Shown piece by piece: positions 50,516 through 62,000 of a DNA stretch of 64,000 nt. The notes under the pieces are model-generated. The model ran no database searches. It saw only the letters and a program-made list of their open reading frames with translations, and was not told where the DNA came from. Each line of letters opens with the position of its first letter. The stretch's first letter is position 1. A program made the translations under genes and the position numbers. This DNA is from Strigamia acuminata (lineage: Eukaryota; Arthropoda; Chilopoda; Geophilomorpha; Linotaeniidae), in NCBI GenBank assembly GCA_949358305.1, contig OX442320.1:8510259-8574258 (forward strand). Direction: 5' to 3'.

Positions 50516-53500
50516 ATGATTGGTTCGGGGAGCGGAAATCTGAACGAGAAACAAAAATCGGCTTTGGAACAGGTAATATCCATGTCGAGACGGATATAAA
50601 ATTGAAGGTCATGGGTCGTCAATGATGAAGATAATTTGACGTTTCTATATAATATTCACGCATTTCACACCATTTCACGTGACATAGACCATCCAACTCA
50701 TCAAATGAGTTGAAATAAATAATTAATCATGAATTGAACTGTCAAATTTCACTGAAAATGTTGAAAACTGCAAATTAATTTATTTTGATTTATTTTCTAG
50801 TTTAAATCCGCCGTTGCTGATGCGGTAACTGAAGAAAAAGATGATGATTATTACTTAAGATGGTTGCGAGGTAAGAAATTTGAGGGCAATGCCCGTGAAA
50901 TGCAATAAAGTTTAGGATTGACCTATTTTTTATTCATAGAACTGAGAAAATAGGTTTTTTAATGGTGGTAATGACCTGTTTTGGACTGGTTTCGGTTTAT
51001 AATCGAAACTGGATGAAATGAGTCATGTAAACGTTGGAAAAAATTATTAATTAGTGGATGTTTGCTTTTAAAATGTTTGTAAATATTGAATTGCACTTGA
51101 TTTGATGAGAGAAAACAGTCCAATTAGGCGGCCTTGACTACACAATGTGGAAATGAGTCGCCTAATTCATCATTCATTTTGACAAGGTTGTAATTTCAAT
51201 AGCGGAAATGTGGAATAAAAATGAGTAAAACCACACAAAAGAAGCGAATTTAACCAGTTTTATCCTTCTATCTTAATGTCTTTCATGTGTAAATACTATT
51301 TGAGTGTAATGTTTTTGTGTTTTGAACTTTGTTTATTATTAAATAGCTCGGAATTACGATCCGGCCAAGGCCGAGACTATGATAAGAAGGGTAATTTAAT
51401 TAAATTTAATTAATTTGATACACAAAAATGTGTTTTGAAAAAAAAATATTTTTTTTAGTCATTAAATTGGCGGAAACAGTCGCACATTGATGAAATAGTC
51501 GACACCTATAATCCACCCGAGGTAATTATCATTGTGAACATAAAATATGAAATTTTGTAATGATGGATTGCATTTTGTTAAGGTTCTTCGAAAATATTAT
51601 CCCTTTGGATTTGCTGGTCACGCTCACGAAGGCGAACCGGTGATTATAGTTCCATTTGGAAATTGTGATATTAAAGGTAAAATTCACTCGACTGTTTACA
51701 TAAAATGTTTAAAGAAACGTTTTTGTGTGTTTGCTAGGACTTCTTCATGCAGTTAAGAAATCGGAATACATCAAATACACTATTTATATACTGGAAAAAG
51801 CAATTCGGGACATGGATGAACAAACTATTAAGGTCGGTCATATTTATTCGAGTGGGTAATTTGTGTCCACGCAGACCAGCTCGGTATTGATTTCGTTTTT
51901 TAATGGTTTTTTTACTCCCGTTTCACGGAATGCGAGTATTGATTGGGAAATTATGGGTGGAGATATTCAATATTTATTATTAAGTTTATTTTAACCAACG
52001 AGGGAAAAATTGCCCAACATTGTATCGTTTGGCTCGAATTACTCGGGTTTTTTTATCGCGCCATTTTGTTGGGTCATCAATTTCGTTTCGTATCGGGTTT
52101 CATGATTGACTGCACTGCACAACACGGCGCTAATAAAACGTGAAGCGATTTTGCAGCTGCCAATGATATTTGAAAATTGCGGAAAATTCCTTCGTAATGA
52201 TAAAAAATGGGAATTTTAAAGAGATTAAAAAATGAGATTGAACGTGGAAATATGATTTGGTTTTATTAAATTGTTTGTTATTTTTATTTTTTCATTCGCA
52301 GCTGGGGAAATTGGTTGATCGAATGGTTATAATTTTTGATTTGGAACATTTCGGTATGAAACACATCACTTGGAAACCGGGTAAGTTGGTGTTATTAATA
52401 TCGATTCAACATAGAAGTATGAAAATCGATATTTTTATCATGTAGCGATGGACGCGCTTATGTATTTGGTGCAAATGCACGAAGGAAATTATCCCGAACG
52501 ACTCAAGAAAGTCTACTGTGTTAATAGTAAGTTGAACTGGAATTTAACCCCGGATCGATTAAAACGTACTCTTTGCAGCTCCCAAGATATTTTCGGTCGT
52601 TTACGCTATAATAAGACCGATGATGAGTGACGTCACAGCGGATAAGGTTAAGATCTTTGGTCGCGGTAAAAAAAATCTCGGTAAATACAAAAATCGCACT
52701 TTGCTTTAACTCTCTTTTTCCTCCTCCCCCACTTACTCGGCACTTCCCAGGAGGTAAATAATTTATTCGGCTCAAATAATCGTTTGTTTTGAAGTGTTTT
52801 GATAAATAAATGCATTTTTAGATCGTTGGCGCGAGGCCATTTTGAATGAAATTGACGCTAATGAACTCCCGGCTCATTGGGGAGGGACCCGGATGGATGA
52901 AAATGGAGATCCACGATGCCCGGATATAGTATGGATTAAAATAAAAATGTAGTACAGTGTAGGCTGCGTAGCCCGGACATAGCACCGTTCGGACGGCTGT
53001 GTGGTCCGGACAAAAGCCAAAAATGCCGATTTTCTAATGAAACAAAATAGAAAAAAAATTAAAAATAAAAAATTAATTTATTGCATGTTCACAAGGGTTG
53101 GATAAGGTTCTGTTGCGCCATATGCACGTCGTAATGTGCAAGTGTTCACGAACGTAGACATGACGTAACACATGTGTACATGGCGCAATGGTACCTTTAA
53201 CGTAAATTTCGTTTTCCAACCCTTGTGAACCTGCAATAAATTAATATTTTATTTAAATTTTAGTGTTTTTAATTCTTTTTCTAATTTGTTTCATTAGAAA
53301 ATCGGCATTTTTGAATTGTTTTAATGTAGCAGAAACTGATTTTCTCTAACTTAGTCCTGACATGTGGCATTTGTCCGGACCAGAGAGTGTATACGCCCTA
53401 CAGAAAGGACATTGCCCGGACCGGACAAGTTTCTGGGTCCCGTCCTATGTCCGGGCTATGCAGCCTACACTGTAATTAATTTTTATATAATTTATTTGTA

Positions 53501-54131
53501 TATTTTTTTATAGATTTGTTTAGGTGGTGATGTGCCTCAATCTTATTACATGGCGCCGGTTAGTCGCCTTTTGGAGTCGAAAAATTTAGAGACAGCGGTA
53601 ATTAATAAGGGAGCGGTGTTGCAAATTGAGAAAATAGTTGAAGTAGGGGGATCAGCCATTAGGTATGTATTAATATTAATAATGTTACTCACTGTGTAAA
53701 TAAATGTATTAATATTAAACAGTTGGGAATTCAAAACCGAAGAGTATGATATTGGATTTGCGGTGTACAGGAAAGTAAGGGATTCGGAAATGGAAGAAAT
53801 CATCCCCAAACAACGAGTTAATAGCCATTTAGTTCCTGAAGATGGACAAGTGGTTTGCTCCGAACCAGGAACTTGTAAGGATTTTTTATTTTAGATTTTT
53901 GGGAAATTTTTATATTTAAAATTTTTTTTTTTTTTTGTAGATGTGATTTGTTTTGATAACTCCTTCAGCTTGTTTAGACCAAAGAAATTGGCGTTCACGA
54001 TTAACATCATATCGCCTGAAAATGTCGTTAGCGGATATAACCACGTGTTTAATAATTCAAATGGATCAACATCAACCTCTCTTCCCAATGGACCAACTAG
54101 CGTCGCAACAGTTAATGGCCGAGAAATGTAA
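50516..54131 (+). CDS. SEC14-like protein (CRAL-TRIO plus GOLD domains)
   Basis: Thirteen exons: 50516-50572, 50801-50870, 51347-51390, 51459-51521, 51583-51676, 51738-51832, 52302-52380, 52446-52526, 52579-52680, 52822-52928, 53514-53662, 53723-53874, 53941-54131; all in frame, 427 aa (human SEC14L2 has 403). SEC14-like proteins bind and move hydrophobic ligands such as phosphoinositides, squalene or tocopherol. Seen: a CRAL-TRIO N-terminal helical region (DDYYLRWLRARNYDPAKAE), the lipid-binding domain (YYPFGFAGHAHEGEPVIIVP, DLEHFGMKHITWKPAMDALM, NYPERLKKVYCVNTPKIFSV), then HWGGTRMDENGDPRCPD, and a C-terminal GOLD beta-domain (SWEFKTEEYDIGFAVYRK to LFRPKKLAFTIN). The tail is Ser/Asn-rich. 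Exon 9 could instead end at 52665, dropping five residues. Intron 10 holds a MITE. The donor of exon 6 (AAG|GTCGGT) is weak. A poly(A) signal is at 54212-54217. Confidence 0.93.
52955..53472. mobile_element. 518-bp MITE inside SEC14-like intron 10
   Basis: Between two TA dinucleotides the left end CAGTGTAGGCTGCGTAGCCC followed by GGACATAG pairs almost perfectly with the right end (reverse complement CAGTGTAGGCTGCATAGCCC followed by GGACATAG). CAGT ends with a TA duplication indicate the Tc1/mariner type. A second, internal foldback exists: CAAGGGTTGGATAAGG near 53093 against CCAACCCTTGTGAAC near 53216. The family is shared with 28848-29004. The host gene's splice sites are intact. Confidence 0.85.
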
Positions 54132-56092
54132 AGTTGTTTTTAACGATAAAAAAAATGATAAATTTTAATATATTATAAAAGGTAAAGAGAAATAATATCA
54201 CATTCGTTCGCAATAAATATCGACCGATTTTATTTATTTTTTTAAATTTGTATTTTGGAAGTTTAATTATATGCAAATTTGATGATTTACTTTTACTATC
54301 TGTTGTTTCTCGAATGTCGTTGCATTTTTTTGAGTATTTTTTTGAATTAATGTTTTTGGGTGTTTTGATCGATGCAAAAAAAATTGAACTTTTTGGTCCC
54401 ACTTTACAAGGAAATTCTGGCATTTTGACAAATATTAATTCTTGGTGTTTAAAGTGAGTGCACCACGTGATTTCCTCTCATAAACGTTGTAAATTCATAT
54501 TCAATAGTTAAAAATTCCAATTTTATGCCTTAATGTTGGATATTTATCAATATTCTATAACAGAAAAAAAACTATATATAATGTTTAAAGTTTTAACGTT
54601 AAAAATGTGATATAAACTTCCCCAAAATTCGAAACGAAAAAATAATATTTATGCGTGTCATTCTTGATTAATCTTTTCATTTTGTTTCTTGTTGTTGTCA
54701 AAACCAATACAGAAGAAATCAACTTTTTTATTTATATAATTAATTAATTCGAATATCTTTTTTTCCATTCCATTTGTGATAATAAATTTAAAATAAAAAA
54801 AAAGTATTGTGAGGGGATAAAAGGGGCACAAAACTTCGACATAAATGAAAATTACATATTATTATTCAATTGTTTGCTCCTCGTGTGTGAATAAAACGTA
54901 GATCTCAGCTTCCACTGGTCGCAAAATGTATTTCTTTTCCCCTTCAACATTTATTTCATTTATCGTTAAACTCTCAACATAAAAAGCACATCCAAGAGGA
55001 CAATTAAATCATTTTTAAATAACAAATCCCTAAATACTGGCATAATTTTCCGTCCTGCGACACGTTAATTTTTCAGAAACAATCCAAAATCAGACTTTAA
55101 ACTCACAAAAAAGGTGCAAAATCATATAAAAACCAAATGTGCATTTGAGCAATGAAGGTATGACACATATTGAATCTTTTTCTTCTCGTTTTTTATTATT
55201 TTTTAATAATTTTTTAATAAAAAAAAAATTTATAACGGCTCTTAATGGGATGAATAATTATTTGGACATAAAAAAAAAATTCAATTTTCATTCCAACTTT
55301 GCTTTTTTCGTATTTTTCAATTTCAATTTAAAACAAATTTGGGAGTAAACAGGAAATTAATCGCACTAAAGTAAGAGTTCCACAGAATAAAGTCAACGCT
55401 TCGTAACCGAATCGTTTTCTTTTGTTTTTTTGTTTTTGTTTTTCTTTTTTAAAAAACACTGTACATATTATTATACAATCATATTAAACGTTCACAAAGG
55501 GGTATTAAGAAATGGATAGGGGGTGAAGACAATTTCATTTCAGAAATATGTGGAAATTTTTTTTTATTTTTATATATTTTATATTTTTTTCATTTATTTT
55601 TATTTTTATATTTTTTTTTCCTTTCTTTTTTAAAAACTAAAGAAACCGTGAAAGCACGTTTCAGTTCATTGTGATTGTGAAAGATTGATGCTGCAAGATT
55701 ATAAACAAAAAAAGATGAGACGAAAATTTAAGCAAAACGAAACAAAAATTGTCATAAACTGAAACTTTTTTTTAAAAAAAAACAAAAAAAAAACAAAAAA
55801 ACAAAAAAAAATAACAAAAATAAAATAAAAGAAAACAAATCTGCAATAGAGACAATGGTGGACTCCACTTCATGCGTTGTTTGCTGTTGATGTACAATTT
55901 TAAGTCTCGAGTGTGAATTGTTACCCAATCACAACACTATTGACAGCAGTAGCAGCAGCTTAGTTTTCTGTATCAAAACCTAAGTGCCCTTTATCTAATT
56001 TCAAACAAACAAAATCAATCAATATAAAAAGCGTGGTTGATCAAAAAAACCAACCAATTTTACCCTTTTATTTTGAAAATTCTTCAATACAT
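54132..56092. other. Convergent intergenic region, no gene seen
   Basis: About 2 kb between the SEC14-like stop and the eIF4H stop. It contains the 3' UTRs of both genes, a plus-strand AATAAA at 54212-54217, and long homopolymer-rich stretches (55550-55630 T-rich, 55770-55830 A-rich). No coding region, RNA gene or TIR element could be supported. Confidence 0.5.
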
Positions 56093-58721
56093 TTAATTCA
56101 ACTGCTCCTCCTGTCCAGATTCTGGATAATCTGTTACGTCTTCATCCTCGTCATCTTTCTTTGGATCAAACAATTTTTCATCCCTTGGCTTAGCAACTCC
56201 AAATATACTTGATCGAGTAGCCGTATCTGCGACCGAATTAACTGGAGCCGTCACGGTACGTGGTAACAACTTCAACCTGGGTCGACGAGCTGCTTCTTCT
56301 GTAGAATAGAAAACAAAAAATCAACAATAAAGCCAAATAATCAATAAAAAGCCCAAAAAAATCAACAAAAAACCATAAAATCCATTTGATTTTGGTTGAT
56401 TTGTTGATTTTTTGAAGTCCTTTCCCAAAAAAATCAACAAAAAGCCCAAAAAATCAATAAAAGGCCCAAAAAATCAACAAAAAAGCCATAAAATCCATGT
56501 GATTTTGGTTGATTTGTTGATTGTTTGAAGTCCTTTCCCAAAAAATCAACAAAAAACCCAAAAAAATCAACAAAAAAAGCCATAAAATCCATGTGATTTT
56601 GGTTGATTTGTTGATTGTTTGAAGTCCTTTCCCAAAAAATCAACAAAAAACCCAAAAAATCAACAAAAAAGCCATAAAATCCATGTGATTTTGGTTGATT
56701 TGTTGATTTTTTGAAGTCCTTTCCCAAAAAATCAACAAAAAAAACAAAAAATCGACAAAAAACCCAAAGAAATCAACAAAAAAAGCCATAAAATCCATGT
56801 GATTTTGGTTGATTTGTTGATTGTTTGATGTCCTTTCCCAAAAAATCAACAAAAAGCCCAAAAAATGAACATATAGCCCAAAAAATCAACAGAAAACCCA
56901 AAATTTCTACAAAAACCCAAAAAATCTACTTGTTTTTTGTTGTTTTCGTTGATTTTATTGTTGAGTTTTTGGAGTATTTTCCCAAAAAATTCCACCAAAA
57001 AATCGATTTAATTGAATAAATGACCTGCAGAAGGTTCCTTAAAGTCTTCCGGTGGTCGTCGATCACGTTGGGGAGGCGGTCCGCCAGCCGAACGGCCGTA
57101 GCCAGCACCCCCGCCACCTCCACCTCCACCGCCGCCGCCGCCGCCGCCCCCGCCACCAGCACCAACGGGTCCACTACCGCCTCGTCGTTCTCGATCCCCA
57201 TAGCCACCGCCGAAACCGGACCGATTTTGCCTGTCGCCGAATCGCCCACTGCCGCTACGATTGCCCCGGTCCGAATAACCACCTGAAACAAAAGCGCAAG
57301 TTAAATTAAATTCCATTACATTTCATTCTCGCACTGAAATGGAATTGAAAAATAATTTTTTCTTTTTAATTTAAAATTTATTGTTCAGCACTTTCAATGA
57401 AAGAATTATTTTAAATCGAAAACACATCGTGTCAAATCGTCACCTTCATCTGATCGGAAGGTTCGCTCAGCTTCGTCCTCGCTGCCTCTGCCGCCTTCGA
57501 AAAAGTCAAACATCAAACGTATTCAAATTAAGTTGGGAAAAATAAAAAAAAAAATCCAAAATAGTTTTCATTTGTTTCAAAACAACAATAATACCAAATA
57601 AAACATAAAATCATAATTAAAAAAAATTAAAAAACAAAAACTACTTAAACAAAACGAATTTTTGCGATTTTTTTTCCCTCTTTCGGTCCCCAAATTTCAT
57701 CTTTTTCTACCTCCTGACTCATCAAAGTTGCGGCGTCCAGAACCGCCGCGACCAAAACCTCCTCCTCCTCCTCCTCCACCACCACCTCCTATACCAAAAA
57801 AAAATAAAATAAATAAAAATAAAAAAACAAAATAAAAACCCAAAAAATTATAAAATTTGCGGGTCATTTCGTAGCGGTTGCAAAACAAATAATTTCCATC
57901 GCTCCATCACCTCGTCCTCCTCTCTGGTTAAATCCACCGCCTTTGTCGCTTCGACGACCCTCGGCCACGTCCACGCGAATAGGACGTTTGCCTAACGACG
58001 CGCCGTCGAATGCCAAAGCTTCTTGTAAGGATTCGAGATCGTCAAATTCAACGTAACAAAATCCTTTAAATTTGTCGGTTTCTTTATCCCGTACTAGACG
58101 TATGCTTCTAATCTAAATTAAACATTATTAAACATTATTTTCCTCCGAATTACACACGTTTAAGTCGCCGTTTCCATTACTTTTAAACCTTTAAATATTT
58201 CATCAATATCGCCCTGAACTACTCCCATTGGCAGATTTCCCACGAAGGCGGTGTATGGAGGTTCCTTTGGCAAAGGTTTGCTCGATCCGCGGAAATCTTC
58301 ATATTTCGAGCTGTGGATAAGAGGGAAAGAGAAAAATGTTAGAAATTTTCGGTTTAGAACAATAAAAGTATCGAAAGTTGGGTCGATTTTCAATTTTTTC
58401 GGCAAATATTCGGCAATAAATGGTCGTGCACGGTAAAGTGTGGGGTTTGGTAGTGGAAAAAGGGTGTTTTGATTGCTTATTTGTATTATTACTTGCTGCA
58501 TTTTAAAATTCAAAATGAGTAACACGCTTTTTCAACGTTATGACCACATTGTCGGATAAGCTTGGCTGAACAACCAGTTTCAAGCGAAATTATACAGCAA
58601 CAATTAAAGTGATCGAGGGAACTTTGATTTCTCGATGCACATTGCGATCGAATTTATCTAGCGGTTATTTTTACCTGGATCCATACTCTTCGAATTGGTT
58701 ACTGTTATATCTGTCCGCCAT
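56093..58721 (-). CDS. EIF4H: Eukaryotic translation initiation factor 4H
   Basis: Seven exons in order: 58675-58721, 58181-58310, 57911-58112, 57711-57788, 57444-57494, 57025-57282, 56093-56298; in frame, 323 aa (human eIF4H is 248). eIF4H binds mRNA and stimulates the eIF4A helicase during cap-dependent initiation. Seen: [20 protein letters not shown] (RNP2), [40 protein letters not shown] (RNP1), and VDVAEGRR closing the single RRM (about residues 35-110). A long Gly/Arg RGG region follows with two Gly runs, one of about 17 residues. The C-terminal block [19 protein letters not shown] and [13 protein letters not shown] is shared with the eIF4H/4B group, then an acidic tail. The extra length is mostly the RGG region. 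Intron 6 (56299-57024) is filled by a ~110-bp-unit minisatellite. The gene is head-to-head with MYBBP1A. Confidence 0.95.
56330..56990. repeat. Minisatellite with ~110-bp unit in eIF4H intron 6
   Basis: About five tandem copies of a block containing AAAAGCCATAAAATCCATGT, GATTTTGGTTGATTTGTTGA, TTGTTTGAAGTCCTTTCCCA and a variable number of AAAATCAACAAAAA(A)CCCA subunits. Copies differ mainly in the number of these subunits. The open frames across it are repeat artefacts. Confidence 0.9.
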
Positions 58722-59060
58722 TATGCTTACAGACCATGTCTTTTCTTACTGATTTTAGGAATAACCACGGTTTTTGACTCCAGATGGCGTTGAAAAGCTG
58801 CGGCGCTCTAGGTGCGTTATAATGCTAAAAATTAACTTAATCGGGTTTATTCAGATGTATTGGATGAAATAAAAAAAATATTTAGAATTGTTTTTAATTT
58901 ATTTTATTTTAATTGATCAATAAATAGAATTTATGTATATTTTTTAAAATGGAGTACGGTGCGCGCTGCAGTGGCAATTTAATGGCAACTTCCGGTTTCA
59001 TTGCCTCCCGATAAAGCGTGGAGGATAAAATCAGGTGTGGTAATTGAAAAGTTTTCCGCT
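58722..59060. promoter_or_regulatory. Bidirectional promoter region eIF4H / MYBBP1A
   Basis: 339 bp between two head-to-head start codons. The middle is AT-rich (58860-58945) and no TATA box is clearly placed. A short upstream open frame begins with ATG at 58982 and stops just before the MYBBP1A ATG. The assignment as a shared promoter is by arrangement, not by recognised motifs. Confidence 0.5.
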
Positions 59061-62000
59061 ATGGCTTTGAGAAAATCGGAGGAATTTCTGAATTTATTCT
59101 GGGATTTGGCCGAATATGAAGATTCGAAAAGAATCGAAGCCGTTGTGGGTATCCTCAATTCATTACGATCAAATGAGGACGATCAAGTAAGTTTGCACGT
59201 GTAAACTTCCATTTTACATAATAAATTAATTTATTTAAAAAAAAAAATATTATTTTAGTTAAATGAAGATTTGCAGTATACAATTGAAAGACTCGTACGA
59301 GGATTGACGTCCGAAAGGAAAAGCGCACGATTAGGATTTTTCACTACGTTGACGTTGACTCTGAAAACATTTGACGAAGTTTCGGTGGAAAATGTTCTGG
59401 AATTCGGTGACAAACACTTAAATCCGACGGAAAATAATGTAAATTAATTATTTGGACTGATTTTTGTGATGATAGAATGTTTATATTATTTTTTTTAAGG
59501 AGAAGAGAAATTGTTTGATTGGACAAGCGTTGCTCTACGCGGCTGTAATTCGATCCGAGGCGCAATTGACGGTAATTTAATTAGAAATTAAATGTTTTAA
59601 ATATTTAATTTGTTGTTTTTCTTTTCAAGACTGATCAAGTTGAGGTCATAGCTACGAAACTGCTTGATACTGGAAGCAAAAAATTTTATTTGGAGGTTTT
59701 TATTTCAAATATTCTTACTAATTTTCTTGAAAACGTAAGTTTTGGTGTCGGTTATTGCTTGGCAATTCGTTATTAATCTGTTTTTGTATTGTTTTTATCA
59801 CAGATCGACGTTAGTACATTTTCTACAATAGTTTTCCCCGTGTTTAAAGAAATTTTGTCGTGCGGGTGGCAAAATGCAACGTCGTTTAATGTTTGGCTGT
59901 TATTTATCACTCGGCGTCTTTTTCCGGTATAATTTTAAAAAAGATTGTTTTTTTTTCTATATTTTAAAGTTTATTAATAAAATTTCAGACTGTAATCAAC
60001 AAGGCTTATTTGAAAGAGCATTGGGGACAGAAAGTGTTGATGAAAAAGGAAATGTGTACGCAGTTTGCACAAATTATGATGGTAATAGTTCAATTTTTTA
60101 GGTAGAAATTGACTTTAATTAATTTTTTATTTGTTTTTAATAGAAATCGACTTCGGCGCATCCAAAAATTCACCCGGTTTGTGTGGAATTCGTGACCGCT
60201 GCGCAGAAGTCTGCAATATTCGATCATTTTTGGGAGACAGTTGTCGACAGTATGAAAAAATTCGTTTACATTTTAATTTCTACTTTTAATTTTCATCTTT
60301 TTATCTTAGATACGTTGATTCCTTGTGGACAGGAGAAGGTTTATCTGTCGTTCGAGTTGGTTAAATTTGTTTTACCGAAGTTGGACAACATTGACGATGT
60401 GAAATCAATTCTAAAAGCGAATTTCATTCGTCAATTTATTCAAAACTTGTCACACGAGGAACTGCCTCTTAATTGTGCAGCCAAAAAATTGGTAATTTGA
60501 GTCGGTAATTGATTAATTATCGATTAAAAATTGATTAATTTGTTTTCTAGGCGGAGTTTTTAGTGAGTTTTGTTTCGACCTGTGAAGACACTTCGATTCA
60601 AAGCGTAATTGTACAACGGCTTTTGACTAAGTAAATTATTTGTTTATTTTTCAATATTTTATGTAAATTTACATTGAATCATGTATTATTAGACCTGGAA
60701 CAATTCTGTTTGACAAAATTACAAAGACACGTACGATATTCTCTCTTATAAGCAACGTAAGAGCTTTTTTTAAGTTATTTTTTCAATATTTTGCTCATTT
60801 TAAATTTTATTTTCAGTTGAAATTTGAAGCTTTGGATGATTTAACAACTTTTCTCATGCGATTTGTCTCTGGAGGAAGTGTGGACGGGTATTTAATTTAA
60901 AAAATTAAAATTTACGTCATTTATAGAAATTTTCTCTTAATTTAGAGTAATTAATTCCGTGGATGCTGATAATCGTGTGGCCGCTGCTAAACAACTGGAA
61001 TCTTTGTTGAAGCACAAAACAGTGCTTACAAATTGGGAATGGAAACGAAAAGTCATTCGATTTTTGGTTGAAAATGCCTTTTTTGACATTAAAAGCGACG
61101 ATCAGGTGCGAATTTAATTTTAAATACACATTTTTAACGTATTAAATTTGATTTTACGTTATTGTAGGAGCAATCAGTTGTGAAACCGATCAGTCTAGAG
61201 CTGCACGCCTGCTTGAGCTCGTGTTTACTTCGTATGTACGGCTTCATCACGACCCAGACATTCAACTACTGGAAACCAAACATTCGAGATTTGTTCGCTA
61301 CTTACTACGAATCGATTGAATTATGCGACAATTTGCTGAAAGATTCTGCACGTGTTTCGCCAATAGCGGTGTTCGATGATAAAGTAAGAGACGAAAAAGA
61401 TAATTTAACCGAATTATATATTTAAATTAATTTTGCGTTTAGGTTATGAAACACTGGAAACGATTATGGAAAGTTGTGAAACAGCTGCGCCAACGAAACG
61501 AAACATACGACCCGAAAACAATGGCCACGGAAAGTTGTATTTTTGAAATACTTTACTTGCAGATGATGCTGCATCTGCTCGTAAATCCCGACGAAATCAT
61601 CCCGTTCGTCGAGGAAGTGGAAATTTGTTACGAAAAAGCAACGCAACGTGACGCTGAAGACGAGGACGACGACGAACCGAGCTGGATTCAAGTTTTGACC
61701 GACATAATCCTGAGTTTTGTCTCCAAAGTGGAGCAGAAAACCTTCCACTGCATGGTGGAAAGCGTGATTCACTTGCTGGCACCGCGCATGACCGTGAAAA
61801 CGGTGCAGCAGATCCTCAACGTGATTAGTCCGCAAGCCGACGAGGAGGACATTATGGTGGATGAGGACGAGGAGGAAATGGAGGAGAGCGAGGAGGAAGA
61901 TTCGGAGAAGGAAGCGAGCAGCGAAGATAGTTTGTCGTCGGAGGATGAAGACTTGGAGGAGAGCGAGAGCAAGAGCTTCGATAATGCGATTCAGTCGGCG

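Noticed and set aside
56434-56861. Minus-strand open frames with [20 protein letters not shown]-like repeats
   Set aside because: They lie in the ~110-bp tandem repeat within an eIF4H intron.
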